From Episyrphus balteatus (taxonomy: Eukaryota > Arthropoda > Insecta > Diptera > Syrphidae), in contig NC_079135.1 of the NCBI RefSeq assembly GCF_945859705.1, positions 26,482,179 through 26,546,178 on the forward strand: 64,000 nucleotides of DNA. The letters run 5' to 3'. The notes under the pieces are model-generated. The model had not been told where the DNA came from. It was given only the letters and a program-made list of their open reading frames with translations, and did no database searches. Each line of letters begins with the position of its first letter. The first letter of the stretch is position 1. A program made the position numbers and the translations under genes. Shown piece by piece: positions 1 to 12,588 of the stretch.

Positions 1-2585
1 CTTTTCAATATCTTATGTATTGCCCGAGATATCTTAAACTGAAGTCAGTGAGTTTGGCTTCATATATCATAAAGAAGATAATGACATTATAAAATTTTTA
101 AAAATATCAAACAACTGAGGATATCTCGGGAAGTAAAAAAGATATCGGAGAGATTTAAACAGATTTAAAAAGGTGGTAAATAAAAACCGTTACTAAATAT
201 GCTCAAACAATTTTCCTTATATAAAAGAATAAGGTCCGAAGTGCTGCACTTTCACCAGTGTAATAAATAACCGAAGATCTAAGGTCAGGAATAACCCATT
301 GTTACGAACGTTTTATTATTTTTAATTGCATACTCTCAGGCTCATTTCAAGTTCACTTAAATAAAGTATTTAATTATACTTAAGTGATAAATCCAAAAGA
401 CAAGTCAAGAATGGGACATTTAGTAAAAATCTTATACGTCTTAAAAATTACTTAATCTTTTTCACACTCTTGTGTGACAATTAATCATGAAGAAAAGAAA
501 AATCTTACCATTTGCATTTGACAGAACCAATTATACAATTACTAAGGCAGTTAGTCACACTTTATAACCCTGACATGTTAACCCCATGTAGACGATTCAG
601 ATAAGGGACATCTCCCAAGCAAAAGAGTGTCTAAGACAGCTAACCTCGATGCCTGTTACTGGAACCAAAACAGATATGGTGGCCAAGGATAACAACAGCA
701 GCAGCAAAAGCAACACCACCTTCCACCACAAAACAACAACCTTAAACCCTGTATAGTCTCTTGGGTATTAGATTTATTTTTTTTTTTGAAACAAAAACAT
801 CTCCAGCACATTATCCTTGCAAAACCTGACATGAGAACCACACCAGCTGTATAGTAGAAGTCGTATAGTTCTTCTTGCATCGACTGTGTTTTACATGTTC
901 AAAAGTCTCATGGAGCTTCAGAGTCATCCTCTCTTTCTCTAGACGAGTTACGAATATGTATATGAGCCAGAACACAAAAATGTCCAAACTCAAGAGTATA
1001 TTCTGAAATCTAAATTCGAATCCCTGGAGAGCTTCTTTCTTTCTCCTGATGGCCTTTCACTATGTCCCGCATATAAATATGGACTTTTCCAAATAGACTG
1101 TAAAATATTCTAGCTTCAAATTCAGCTCCTTAGAAAAGGAATACAAAAAAAAAAAAAAAAACACACACACAGATGTGTGTTTGTTCGTTTGGTATCTTTC
1201 TCTTGTATATCCTTGAAAAATGCGCCTCAAAGGAAGAGCAGTTCAGGCGAAAGATTTGTGCACAGCGAAAAAATAAAAATGAAAAAAAAAAACCACACAC
1301 AACTCAAAATACAAAAAGAGGCCCTGAGAATAAGCATAGCGGGATCCATACAATATAATAGACCCAGAAAAGAGGATAAGGGGTGGTTAACAAAAAAAAA
1401 AAATGTATAGTTACAATAATACAATACGTTTTTATACAGTCTCCCCGCATATATGGACAGACCGAAACCGAAACCAAGACCGGGAAACTGGAAGGAAAAA
1501 AATATCCTCAAAGAAACGAAATGAAATGATTACTCTTGGGGTACGAGGTACGACGACGAGGATGAAGAGAGGACATGAATGAATGGAGCTGACACAAATA
1601 ACTGCAATGAATGTGATTTTCATTAAATGTGGGTTTTCTCTCTAATATTTTTTTTTTTTACATTTTTTTTATTTGTTCGTCTTCCTTAAGCAAAATGTAG
1701 GAAATATATTTTATTTTATTTTTTTTTTTTTGCAAATCTGGGTAAGCAAACATTGACATGTGTTTGGTTGGCCATGAAATTTTTTGGGTTTCATGGGGAC
1801 TATTGGATAGGGCACAACATATGAATTCATGTGTGAGAAATCATTGATGAAGAAAAATTTCCAAGGAAATCGTATTGGGAAAAAAAAGCTAAGTTTAGGG
1901 TTAATATGCGATGTAGACTTAGGTATGTATTTTTTTTTTATTGGAGGTTTTACTTAAAAATCTTATACACTATAAATAATTGTTGTAACTAGGTCTTAAA
2001 TAAAAATAAACTTATTTTACAAAAATAAATTTTTAATTCTTAACCATTTTTGACCAAAGCAAAAGAACACTAATGGAGAAATTGACATTAATGTGAATAC
2101 TGGCATACCAAAGTAAGCGTTTTCTTCAATCATGGCTAAAGGGTATAAACTTTTCAGATGGAGAGTTACTGTAGAAAAATTTTTTTCTTAGAATACACCA
2201 AAGAATCATCCCTCCAAATGCTCTTATCTCATATGTATATGGTACGATCGAGAACAAAACACCTGTGGGAGATCGTTTGCCGACAGATACATATGTTTGA
2301 AGTATATTTTTAAAGGTGAAATGATATTTTTTCCAATGATAAAAAATTTATTATGATATAAAATTTATTATTTATTATTTATTAAAGAAAAAAAAGTTAA
2401 TTCTTTCGCATTTTTTCATGAAAAATGTGTGATTTAATTCTTAAAAAGAAATAAAAGGCTTATTGAAGGTACAGTTTTTTTTGTATACTTTTAAATATAA
2501 AAAAATTGACATAATGAGAAATGTTAATTTTTAATTTAATTAACTTTAATTAATTTTTTTTCGCTTTTTTATAATGTATGAATTG
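1..2585. other. AT-rich non-coding stretch
   Basis: No convincing gene. The stretch contains poly-A/T runs (around 1147, 1652, 1720), a short CA run near 1163 and scattered sub-100-codon frames on both strands that have no recognisable domain and no codon pattern. It could be intergenic or intronic. Confidence 0.5.
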
Positions 2586-2589
2586 ATCT

Positions 2590-3520
2590 TAAATAAAATG
2601 CACGACTGGGTCGCACGAACTTGCTCTTAGAGTTGAAGTTGCTTTAATTTTTAAGACTTTTTATATAGAAACTTGGGAAATGTAGTTACATAAAAACAAA
2701 AAAAAAAAATAAAATTTATTTTTCAAAAAAATAAAACAATGTCTAAAATCAAATCGCCCTACAAAACAAGTATGCAGTTTTATTTGATATATTAAGGTGC
2801 ATTTTTAGAAAAAAAATTTTCAAAATCGTTAAAGCCGTTTTTTAAAAAAACTAATTTTTTAAAAATAATTTTTTGAAAAAAAAAGTTTAAAAATAAAATT
2901 GGTATGCCATTTTGTAGAAATAACTAATCAACATCTAAAAACAAAATTTCAAAAAAATTCAATGTCCCGTTTTTTTTAAAAATCCAAAAATTATTTTTTT
3001 CAAAATTTTATTTTTGGCTTATATTAAAATTATATAAATGCTTTTGTATAAAAAAATTCGTTGAAATACAATAAGTAGTTTTGCAGAAAATCCGATTTGA
3101 AAAAAGCGGTCCTATGGCAGGTACCGTTACGATTTTCAAAAAAAAATTTTTTTCTTCAAAAGATAGACCTTGTTTAAAAACTAACATTTGAATTTTTTTA
3201 ACAAAATCGTTGGAGCCGTTTTCGTGAAATTAAACTTATCCGAAATTTTTGTATGACAGGTACCGTTATTTTTGGTCCAAAAAAATTAATTCCAAAAACC
3301 CCTCTGGAGAGTCTCCAAAAACTACTACATAGCAAGTTTGGAGTCAATCGGTCCATCCGTTTAGGCTCTAGTTCCTTATACAGACAGACAGACAGACAGA
3401 CTGACAGACAGACGGACAGACGGACTTCCGGGACCCACTTTTTTGGCATTGTCTATCATCGTAATGTCATGGAAAAATGTTATCTCAATTTTTTTTTTTT
3501 TTGTACGAATGCATAACTTG
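2590..3520 (+). repeat. Dispersed repeat family, near-complete copy
   Basis: The copy begins near a box reading roughly AAATGCACGACTGGGTCGCA followed by CTTGCTCTTA. It ends with a CAGA-type microsatellite (about 3381-3424) and the box ATCATCGTAATGTCATG. The same 5' box is seen near 24470 (+) and 28310 (-), and the same 3' box near 15600 (+), 25390 (-), 28665 (+) and 54325 (+), so this is a dispersed multi-copy family. No intact protein is seen. The 83- and 87-codon frames here are read-throughs of the microsatellite. The class is unknown; a non-autonomous element or LINE 3' end is possible. Confidence 0.6.
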
Positions 3521-3527
3521 ATATAAA

Positions 3528-4080
3528 GGGTGTCCCAAAAGTTAACGTCGAAACGATAACGGTAGATAGAATAGGTGGTGACAGTTATCAGAAAAATAAT
3601 TAAAAAAAATCGCAGCCATATATTTTGTGAGTTATGGGCATTTGAAAAAAAGTCGAAAAAATGGTCACCCTGTGACGGTTTTTCATGTGCCGTGACTACA
3701 AATCTTAAGTTTTCTCATTTTTTTTCTTTTGCTACGCAACCTTGAATAACCCTGCTACCAAATGCATTCAAAAATTTTAACTCAGCTGCATCAGTTTTAA
3801 AGAAAATATTACTTTTTTGACCAACTAAGTACTAAAAAATTTTACATGACTCTAATTCAATGAACCGTAGTGTAAAAAAAATGCACTACGATGTTTCGGC
3901 AAGTTACCTTAAAAGTTGGTGTGTTCAATTCTCTTTTCAAAATGGTATAACATTATTGAGAATATTCCATAAATAACCGAGATAAAATTTTTTTTCTTAA
4001 GAAATCCGACTTTTTTATAAGGTAGTTTTTCCATATTATTTAAGTTTTGTACCCTTTCAGAACCTTTCAGAACACTTAGA
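3528..4080 (+). repeat. 550-bp dispersed repeat, copy 1 (GGGTGTCCCAAAAGTTA family)
   Basis: Starts with GGGTGTCCCAAAAGTTA and is closely similar over about 550 bp to 14981-15510 in the same orientation, including the run around GTGACAGTTATCAG and the shared end near TTATTTAAGTTTTTGTA. No protein is recognised in either copy. It is an interspersed non-coding repeat of unknown class. Confidence 0.75.
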
Positions 4081-4084
4081 TATA

Positions 4085-5220
4085 GTACCTATATCGCAAG
4101 TAAAAACTATAAATTATGACGTTATCACGTAAAATTGTCGTCCGTAAACCGATTTTACAGACAACCACTTTTTTTTTATTTGATATCTAACTTGAATTAA
4201 TCTTAAAGAAAAAACTTGAATAAATATCAAAGAAAAAATAAATACTCCATAAATAAAAAATAAATTAATAACAATTTTATAGTTCCATAAATAATAATTA
4301 TAAGTTGATAATCAATGCTATGCAATAGCTTTACTGCGGCAGTCCCCGAGTGCCACAAATTTTTACTATGGGAGCGGGTGTATCTCCCGCTCTTTAAGGG
4401 GAAGGGGCAATTTTCTAAAAAAAATGACTTTTATTTAAAAAAAAATATTTAAAAACGACAGAAACACTTAAGGTTATGAATAAAAACTACCTTTTTTAAA
4501 AATTATATTTATGCACTTAATTTAAATCAAATTATTTCAATCAATAGTTTTTTGAAATAATGGATGATAAAGTTAAAATTAGGGAAAATAAGCTTAAAAA
4601 AAAACACATTGAATACTAAATTTTTCAACACTGTTTTCAATACAAAATTGAGTGATACAGAAAATAATAAATATAATAATAATATAACTATACCTGAAAA
4701 TATAAAGAATCTAACTGCAACTGACAGAAGCTTTTGATTTTTTAACCACTTCTACCAACAACAAAAAAAAAAACTAAAACCCACAACAGCCACAATCAAT
4801 CTAAACACACACAATCAACGGGACACACGTCCAAACAGAAAGAAAACTTCCATGACATCCAATTTGTTTTGACAGACCGATGCTGTGCGCTAATTAACCT
4901 TCTAATTAACTTCATTTATACTCTAACAAAAACCTGCCCCAAGCTTACAAAAAAAAAAAAAAAAAACCTTCATTCCAGGACACAAAATCAAAGCATACCC
5001 ATCATCATCAACGTCACTAAAAAACACAGTCGCACACATACTTTCGGTCACTTCCTGAGAAATACCAGAATAGCAGCGGGAACACTTTCATGTCCTGTTT
5101 TTTTTTTTTTTCATTCTAACATCATTTCCTTGTCTATTTCTGCAGGCAATTTACACGAACATGTATAGTTTCAACTTGGAATGTACAAAACTTTAGATAC
5201 TTTAACTTTTTTTTTTCGTA
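4085..5220. other. Non-coding stretch between repeat and gene g1
   Basis: AT-rich sequence with several A and T homopolymers. The 99-codon frame at 4869-5168 is low complexity and matches nothing I recognise. No gene is supported. The 3' end of g1 (minus strand) is expected near the AATAAA at 5222-5227. Confidence 0.45.
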
Positions 5221-5363
5221 TTTTATTTGTTTTCAATTTAAAGTTTCGTTTTAACAAAAATCAACAAAATGCCAGGAGAGAGTCGACGAGAACGACCGAC
5301 TACGATCCAGAAGGCAGAAAATAAGTGGTCAGTAAGCGAGGCGGGTTACATAATCCATGTTGA

Positions 5364-5685
5364 TTAACGACGAAGCAACAATGGAGCGGATGCATAAGGA
5401 TATGCGCTGTAGGCGGCCGCATACGGTGATGCATAGTAAGGAGATGCAACCAATGGAGCGCTATATGCTGCAGCAGTGTAGGCGGCAGCGGTGTAGGGAG
5501 AGGCGATCAAAGGCGATGAGTATGCTGCGGTGTAGGCTAAAGGAGCTACAATACCAGGCTTAGCAGCGGCCAAGGCAACACAAGCCATCAAACAAAGAGC
5601 GAACTGTTAAAAGAGAATAGAGAATATCCTTAAATTAATTTGTTTAACTCCTAAAAGTATGCAAAGAACTTACAAATTTGAACAT
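5364..5685 (-). CDS. Ala/Tyr/Pro-rich secreted cuticle-type protein, g1
   Basis: Two-exon gene: exon 1 at 5674-5685 (MFKF), a 70-bp phase-0 GT-AG intron, and exon 2 at 5364-5603, giving 83 aa. A signal peptide occupies residues 1-18 (hydrophobic FALCLMACVALAAA, likely cut before KPG). The mature 65 aa have no Cys and are built of AAY, SPY and SAP units, ending in LLLRR. The start is fixed by the shared ATGTTCAAATT/GTAAGT exon 1, a TATA box and a TCAGTT initiator upstream. An AATAAA lies at 5222-5227. By composition it is likely an extracellular low-complexity structural protein of the cuticle (825-Oak/CPLCA-like); no chitin-binding Rebers-Riddiford motif is visible. It is the most divergent intact member, with longer Ala runs, and the only one without a visible divergent partner. 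The family assignment is inferred; the gene structure is well supported. Confidence 0.85.
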
Positions 5686-5727
5686 ATTGAATTGAGTTTG
5701 GTTTTCTTTGGTGTAGATTCGAAGTGA

Positions 5728-5766
5728 AACTGATACCTTTTTCAACCAAACCACCGGCATATATAT
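5728..5766 (-). promoter_or_regulatory. Core promoter of g1
   Basis: On the minus strand a TATATAT-type box (5759-5766) lies about 30 bp upstream of an arthropod initiator TCAGTT (5728-5733). The same TATA-to-Inr spacing is found at every intact family member. Confidence 0.75.
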
Positions 5767-5769
5767 CCG

Positions 5770-7135
5770 AATTTACCAAAAATTTGAATAAATACCTTCA
5801 ACAAATGAATTGCCCATGGCACGTTCATTGGCTCATTGAGGGGGTAATACAATACAATATAACCTCAGTTCCCACTACGTATCACTTTGTCTATACCTTA
5901 AAAAAGTCTTTAATATCATTGTGGAAATAATTGAAAGTTATCCAAATTAAAAGAAATATATCAGTGAATTTACAAATTTTTGCCCGACTTTGGATTTTGG
6001 GTATAATGGGGCTTTTAGGTGGATTGGATGTCTCATGTAGATAGGGCTGGCCAAAAATGGAATGACAGTGGCAAGAGTGTTTCGAGCCAATCGTTGTGTG
6101 AATACGAAATGTGATTAAAGTCAATGTGTGTTGGTTTGGATGTTCATCGGTGGCGTCGCGTCGGTCAGCTGATTAAAATGGCTCCTCCACGTCCTCTGGC
6201 TTGGGTCTATTGGATTAATTGATACGCGATTTGTTGGTATTTTCAGTTTGATTGATTGAGCAAAATTTTCTGTCGCCGGTAGTTGAATGCGGTGACTGCA
6301 AAAAAAGAAAAAAAAGAAGACGAAAACAATGTAACAAAAAGAGTGAAATAGTGCGTAATTGAGTAACATTTTGTATATCTGCTGCTGACAAATGTTATGC
6401 AATGTTGTGAAGTTCATTTGAGTTCGCGATGTGTGTTATGAATTTTTTTTTCATTTATTTTTATTTTTTGGTAGTGGGATGAGGAAGGAATCAGCAAGTG
6501 AAGTATAATTAATTCAGCAAGGTCAGGGTTTTATATGAACATAATTGAAAAACGTGAATAATGGAGACATGGTTACTGTGTATGGAATGTAAAAAAGAGG
6601 GTTTTCTTGCATTTAATGATGAAAATATGGAAATGGGGTATTTGGAATTTTAAGTTCGTACAATTTATTATAAAAAAATTAATTTGCAAAAGAAGTGCAT
6701 ATGAAAAATAAACATTAACTGCAGATCAAAGCATATAAACCTTGAATCAGATGTATTTTACAAAAACTTCAACAAATTTGTCTTTAAGTTGATAGATTAT
6801 CCTATTTTCAAGAGCCAATTAATAATACTTGCATTTTAATGATAAAATTGTACAAATTGCATTTATTTGGCAGTTGTTTAAAGCAGTTCGTTAAAAATTA
6901 TTTTGCGAACTTTTACTTCACTATTATCATAAAAAATGTGGTTTACCAACTGCTACTGTGCAATATGAGGCTTCGCAATTGCTTTAATTAGTATTATTTT
7001 ACATATGGTTACTTTGCTTGTATGTATATTGTGTTGCCTAGCGATCAATTTCATTTTTATGTAAGGGAATCCAAAAAACTTAAAAGCTTAATTAGAATTA
7101 CACTAAAAAAAAGAGTGTGTGTACATGTACACGCG
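5770..7135. other. Unique-looking non-coding stretch upstream of g1
   Basis: No gene or clear transposon seen. By analogy with the other pairs, a plus-strand partner of g1 would be expected with its ATG near 6225, but no TATA/TCAGTT/ATGTTCAAATTC module is present there. Confidence 0.45.
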
Positions 7136-7165
7136 ACTGAAGTTATACTTCTCATTCAGTAAATG

Positions 7166-7651
7166 TAAATGAATTTCATTTCTTCTTCTTCTTCTTCCTT
7201 TTTCTCGGCGCTCTGTTATGATCTCGATGTCGAGGGGATCATAACCTTCCCACGTTACTGCTTCACACTAGTGATCCGCCTGTGGGGTTCGCCGGGTTGA
7301 CCTCAGAAATCGGCGGCAAGCCTCCCGGTTTTGTATTGTTCCGTTTCTGAGGCCAACTGAATGCTGGTGTTTTTGCATTTGCTTGTACCAGGAGTTTTTA
7401 GGCCTACCTTTCTTTTTATTTCGTGTTGGAACGTTATATGATATTGCTTTTTTGACGGGGTTCTCAGGATCTCTCCTTTGAACATGGCAATACCAACTGA
7501 GTCGGTCGTGTTCAATTTTTTGGGAGATGGTATTTTTAACATGAAGGCTTCCTCGGATCTTTGTACTTCTAATTCTATCAAGCTTTGTTACTCCTGCTGT
7601 CATGCGAAGCATCTTCATCTTCATCATCTTCATCATAAATGAATTTCATTT
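7166..7651 (-). mobile_element. 5'-truncated LINE insertion with 16-bp target-site duplication
   Basis: The insertion (7182-7635) is flanked by direct repeats TAAATGAATTTCATTT at 7166-7181 and 7636-7651. The related copy B has a single uninterrupted version of this site (17608-17623), which shows the empty target. On the minus strand, 7268-7636 encodes about 122 aa resembling the C-terminal region of non-LTR retrotransposon reverse transcriptases, with landmarks GVTKLDRIRS, RLSWYCHVQRRD, KKGRPKNSW and ACRRFLRS. The 3' end is a GAA microsatellite tail (about 7182-7198). It is a dead 5'-truncated copy, since the catalytic RT motifs lie upstream and are absent. Confidence 0.85.
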
Positions 7652-7860
7652 GACATTTTTAATTTCTATTATTAAATTTTTCATCCCCCTTGCGTCCATG
7701 TAGTTTTCAATTTATTCTGTGAAATTTACTCATGTTGTGCGGTTCAAAACGTACGGTATATGGTTAACGAAAGTAAATGAATTGCGCATAAAATGTGCGA
7801 TATGGTCATTTTATGAGAATTGTGTGTGCTTCAGCACTAGTAGTAGCAAAATGGAACTTG

Positions 7861-10212
7861 CAGGGTTGCTACAAAGCTCAAAAGTTAGCTGAGCTCAGCT
7901 CAAATTTTGAGCTATGTACCATAGCTCAGCTCATTTGAGCTGAGCTGAAAGTGAGCTGAGCTGAAGGTTGAGCTGAGCTGTTGGGTGAGCTGAGCTGTTG
8001 GGTGAGCTAAGGTAAAGTGAGCTGAGCTGAGCTGTGATGGGTGAGAGGATACATTGATTTTTATTTGGAAAGTATAATGAAATATGAAGATATTTTAAAC
8101 TTTTATAAAACACCATAGCTTAAGATGTTTGGTTCTAGTTATTAATGGAATTATTTTAACACATGGATATTTTTATAAATAAAACAGATAATTTTTCATG
8201 ATCTTTTCTCTTGGTTTTTTTAATAGTTAATATATTTCTATTTTTTTAGTAAAATGTTTAATTTTTTATCATAAAAAAAAAATCCGGTACAATCCGGTTT
8301 TTGACTTTTTTCAAAATTCCGAGAAAATCGCGTTTGAAAGTTGGGGCAAATTTTTTTTTTCGAAAAATCCCCCAATCTTTGAACGCTCCTGGAAGCTAAG
8401 GCGCTTGAGAGCAATTTTTGGGAGTGATGCCAAATGATAGCTTGTGTCATGGGCCTACGCTTTGCACATTGTCAGATTTTTAAAAAATCGCCTTCCATGT
8501 TAAACCGCCACATCATGCCTATTTTTTCAGAATCGTGCCTATTTTTTTGTTTACTTTTAAGTTCTCCCGGTTTGAGAACGCGTGGACCTACAGGCATGAG
8601 AGTTGTACTCAAATGTAGGTTAGAGTCCCCGCTACCTTTTGGCATCAAAATTTTTTTTTCATTTTCTTCAAAATTCCGAGATATAGGCGTTGAAACGCTT
8701 TGATTTAGAGACAGGGGAGTGGTGCCATATGAAAGCTTATATTCTCAGCTACCCGATAGTGGTATAATCCGGTTTTTCGATTTTTTTCAAAATTCCGAGA
8801 AAATCGTGTTTGAAAGTTGGGGTAAAATTTTTTTTCGAAAAATCCCCGAATCTTTGAACGCTCCTGGAAGCTAAACCGCTTGAGAGCAATTTTTGGGAGT
8901 GATGCCAAATGATAGCTTGTGTCATGGGCCTACGCTTTGCACATTGTCAGATTTTTAAAAAATCGCCTTCCATGTTAAACCGCCACATCATGCCTATTTT
9001 TTCAGAATCGTGCCTATTTTTTTGTTTACTTTTAAGTTCTCCCGGTTTGAGAACGCGTGGACCTACAGGCATGAGAGTTGTACTCAAATGTAGGTTAGAG
9101 TCCCCGCTACCTTTTGGCATCAAAATTTTTTTTTCATTTTCTTCAAAATTCCGAGATATAGGCGTTGAAACGCTTTGATTTAGAGACAGGGGAGTGGTGC
9201 CATATGAAAGCTTATATTCTCAGCTACCCGATAGTGGTATAATCCGGTTTTTCGATTTTTTTCAAAATTCCGAGAAAATCGTGTTTGAAAGTTGGGGTAA
9301 AATTTTTTTTCGAAAAATCCCCGAATCTTTGAACGCTCCTGGAAGCTAAACCGCTTGAGAGCAATTTTTGGGAGTGATGCCAAATGATAGCTTGTGTCAT
9401 GGGCCTACGCTTTGCACATTGTCAGATTTTTAAAAAATCGCCTTCCATGTTAAACCGCCACATCATGCTTATTTTTTCAGAATCGTGCCTATTTTTTTTT
9501 TTACTTTTAAGTTCTCCCGGTTTGAGAACGCGTGGACCTACAGGGATGGGAGTTGTACCCAAATGTAGGTTAGAGTCCCCGCTACCTTTTGGCATCAAAA
9601 ATTTTATTTTCATTTTCTTCAAAATTCCGCGATATAGGCGTTGAAACGCTTTGATCTAGAGACAGGGGAGAGGTTCCATATGAAAGCTTATATTCTCAGC
9701 TACCCGATAGTGGTATAATCCGGTTTTTCGATTTTTTTCAAAATTCCGAGAAAATCGTGTTTGAAAGTTGGGGTAAAATATTTTTTCGAAAAATCCCCGA
9801 ATCTTTGAACGCTCCTGGAAGCTAAACCGCTTGAGAGCAATTTTTGGGAGTGATGCCAAATGATAGCTTGTGTCATGGGCCTACGCTTTGCACATTGTCA
9901 GATTTTTAAAAAATCGCCTTCCATGTTAAACCGCCACATCATGCTTATTTTTTCAGAATCGTGCCTATTTTTTTTTTACTTTTAAGTTCTCCCGGTTTGA
10001 GAACGCGTGGGCCTACAGGCATGAGAGTTGTACTCAAATGTAGGTTAGAGTCCCCGCTACCTTTTGGCATCAAAAAATTTTTTTTTTCATTTTCTTCAAA
10101 ATTCCGAGATATAGGCGTTGGAAGTTGGGGCGCTTACTTTCAGCTCAGCTCAAATGAGCTAAGCTATGGTACCTAGGGAGCTGAGCTAAAATGTGAGCTT
10201 TTTGCAACCCTG
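7861..10212. mobile_element. hAT-like non-autonomous element in repeat A
   Basis: Ends read CAGGGTTGC at 7861 and GCAACCCTG finishing at 10212, the CAGGG...CCCTG form typical of hAT transposons. The 8-bp flanks GGAACTTG (7853-7860) and GCAACTTG (10213-10220) match at 7 of 8 positions, as expected for an aged hAT target-site duplication. Subterminal GAGCT arrays lie at 7877-8035 and 10138-10200, and the centre is the 475-bp tandem array. There is no transposase, so mobilisation would need a source elsewhere. Confidence 0.7.
8281..10125. repeat. 475-bp tandem repeat, about 3.9 units
   Basis: The landmark ATGATAGCTTGTGTCATGGG recurs at 8434, 8909, 9384 and about 9859, giving a period of 475-476 bp. 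The units are nearly identical; the third and fourth carry a few substitutions. Repeated 66-89 codon frames on both strands arise from the repeat itself and show no domain. About 1.4 units occur inverted in copy B (16262-16930). Confidence 0.9.
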
Positions 10213-10336
10213 GCAACTTGCCACATGGAAATTACAACATGCAACTTGCCACATGCAACTTGCCACACGCAACTTGCCACATACAACTTGCCACATGCAA
10301 CTTGCCACATTACCCATGTAACTTGCAACGTGTTGT
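10213..10336. repeat. 14-bp minisatellite GCAACTTGCCACAT, copy A
   Basis: Roughly eight imperfect copies of GCAACTTGCCACAT directly after the hAT-like element. The matching array on the opposite strand in copy B is at 15936-16152 and is longer. Confidence 0.85.
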
Positions 10337-10510
10337 GTGTTTTATGTTTGCCGTACTGCGGCGTACTGCATTTTTAAATACTAAAGTACTGCCTACTATA
10401 AAGGTGAAACGACAGCCCTGCTACCCAGGGTGATCGCGTCATAATCCCTTTGACATTCTTGTCAAAAAGTAAATTTTCATACCCACCCTCCCATAAGAAG
10501 TATAACTTCA

Positions 10511-12510
10511 AAAATAATAAGCTAACTACTAATGTTCTGCAAACAAATTGAAATGCCAAATAAAAATGAAAGCATAGCGAAAGAACAACTTTCTTGGTTA
10601 AAATTGCAACAAAAAAAAATTATATGTATGCTAATCAATTAAGGATCAATTAAGTTATTTTCAAACAAAAAAAAAAAAATTTTCGAAAGACCCCTGTCTA
10701 AAATCTTATGTTAATTTAAAAATAGGGATTTATGCAATTTAAACTAAGCATTTTTCAAATTTCTTCCATTGAAGTTGGCGAACATTTTAAAGTAGATTAT
10801 CCTTTTTTAAATGGGGAAGTTTCACAAGCTCATTGGGAGTTTCAATAAACATTTACTGAAATCAAGGGTTTTAGTAAATTTTTAACTTGCAAAAATTATC
10901 CAAAAAAGTTACATTAATTTCCATGTACCTATAGTGTTCGATATATTACAGATCTTGAAAATAAGGTATCAAACATTTCATAATTCTGTATTATGTAATT
11001 CTGTAAATTCATAATTCTGCTTTGAAAAAAAAAATAGTCCTTTTTTTCACAATAAAACAATTTTTCTTTTACCAGAATTTTTACCCTAATATGACCTAAA
11101 TTGCAAATTACAAAGGAGAGTTCAGTCGAGCAAAAGAAAAAGAACGTCGGTAAATATTTTGCGTTGTTTCCGTTTCCATTTGATATTGATTTAACAAAAT
11201 AATGCAATATTCAGCAATTCATTTAAAAAATGTTGAAAAATGTTGGTCACTGTGGCGTATGTGGAACATTTTTTTGTAATCTTTATTTTTTTTATTAATG
11301 AATGCAGTAACAATTCTCTTAAACAAAAAATCATGGTTACATGTTCAATTTTCAATCTTGCCGCCAAAATGTTCAAAAATTCAACATTTTTTTTGTTCAA
11401 AAAACATTTTTAAAAACCGACATAAATTTGGTTTGATGAAGAAAAAATCATTAGCCTTTCTTATTATTCAATAAAACAATAAAATTATTAAATGAAAAAT
11501 TATTTAAGTGCTTATATATAAATTCAGAGCAAAAAATAGAAGATTGGTTTGGTTTGAAATTTTGAACCTACATAGCCGTTTTTGGATTAAATGAAATTTT
11601 TTGTTTAAAATACGTTGCCCAACCATTAGCATTTATTTAAACTTTTCAAAAGTAATACAAATTCAAGTAAAAAAACATCAAGAGGTTTTTTACGCATTCT
11701 TCTTTGAAATGATAAGAGATATGTGTTAGTAAATTTGAAATAAAATCGATTCATCTCTTAACGATAAAAATGAATAACGACAACATTATGAGGAATAATG
11801 GCTTAACTGATTTTTTTAAATTTTGGAAAAAAATGTTTTCAAGTCATTTAGGCCACACGGCTTTCACGTGATTATATTTTTTTTTAGGTTTAGGATGGCG
11901 CCATCGGACGAAACATTGCTCTACGGGTTACTACTAAAGGATTAATAATTATTAATCCTTTAGTAGTAACTTTAGTATTATAATGAATATTTTCACTTTA
12001 TTGTTTATTCAGCATTTGGCTTACTCCTTATAAGACACCCAGTCCGAAAATCATCAAAACATTTTTTTTTTTTAATAAATTTTCCGTTCTGGAGACTTAT
12101 CGCACAGAAATCACCAAAGAAATAAAATTCTAAAATAATCACTGGCAACAAGAGTTTTGTTTAATTAAGTTTGATGAAATTTTCGGAAAGTTTTTCATAT
12201 GTTTAATTCTAATCCGAATGAAAAATGTCCTATCAGCTCGCGTTTTCGAGATATTCCCGTAACAAATCTCAATAATAGATTTTTTGCTACACTTTAAGCA
12301 CTTCCCTAGTACCTGTATCACACTAACTAGAGCTGCTAGCAACAGTAGCGATCACAGCAGATTTGAAATCAGCGATGCCAAATTAGTAAAGAACAGTTTA
12401 AAACATAAAAAAAAGTGCAATTTGATTGCCCAGTATACTTTAAAAGCTTCTATGGTTTGTCTTTAAAAAGACGGTTAAAAAGACAAAAAGTTTGTTTTTC
12501 TTCGTTTTAA
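10511..12510. other. AT-rich non-coding stretch downstream of g2
   Basis: No gene seen. It contains a perfect 44-bp palindrome at 11927-11970 (listed separately). The 67-92 codon frames have no recognisable content. Confidence 0.45.
11927..11970. repeat. Perfect 44-bp palindrome
   Basis: GTTACTACTAAAGGATTAAT... reads the same on both strands with 22-bp arms and no spacer. It could be a cruciform-forming site or a relic of a transposon end; the flanks show no other inverted similarity. Confidence 0.9.
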
Positions 12511-12588
12511 TTTTTTTTTATTTTTTAGGATCCGTCAACATAATCCATTAGTTTTACTTCGAATACACTCTTCTTTTCGCATTAGTTC

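Larger units (their letters stand above)
7138..10510. mobile_element. Composite repeat A with GAAGTTATACTTCT terminal inverted repeats
   Basis: Bounded by TGAAGTTATACTTCT at 7138-7152 and its inverse at 10496-10510. A second copy in inverted orientation lies at 15758-17651, with the same internal order: GAAGTTATACTTCT end, AT-rich flank, hAT-like element, 14-mer minisatellite, terminal CCCTCCCATAAGAAG end. Similarity fades just outside these ends, which favours an element or duplicated unit with defined borders. Copy A carries an extra LINE insertion and more tandem units than B. No transposase frame is visible. Confidence 0.6.

Noticed and set aside
8434..9859. Identical 86-89 codon frames repeated on both strands
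   Set aside because: They follow the 475-bp tandem units exactly, lie inside a transposon, and have no domain or promoter.
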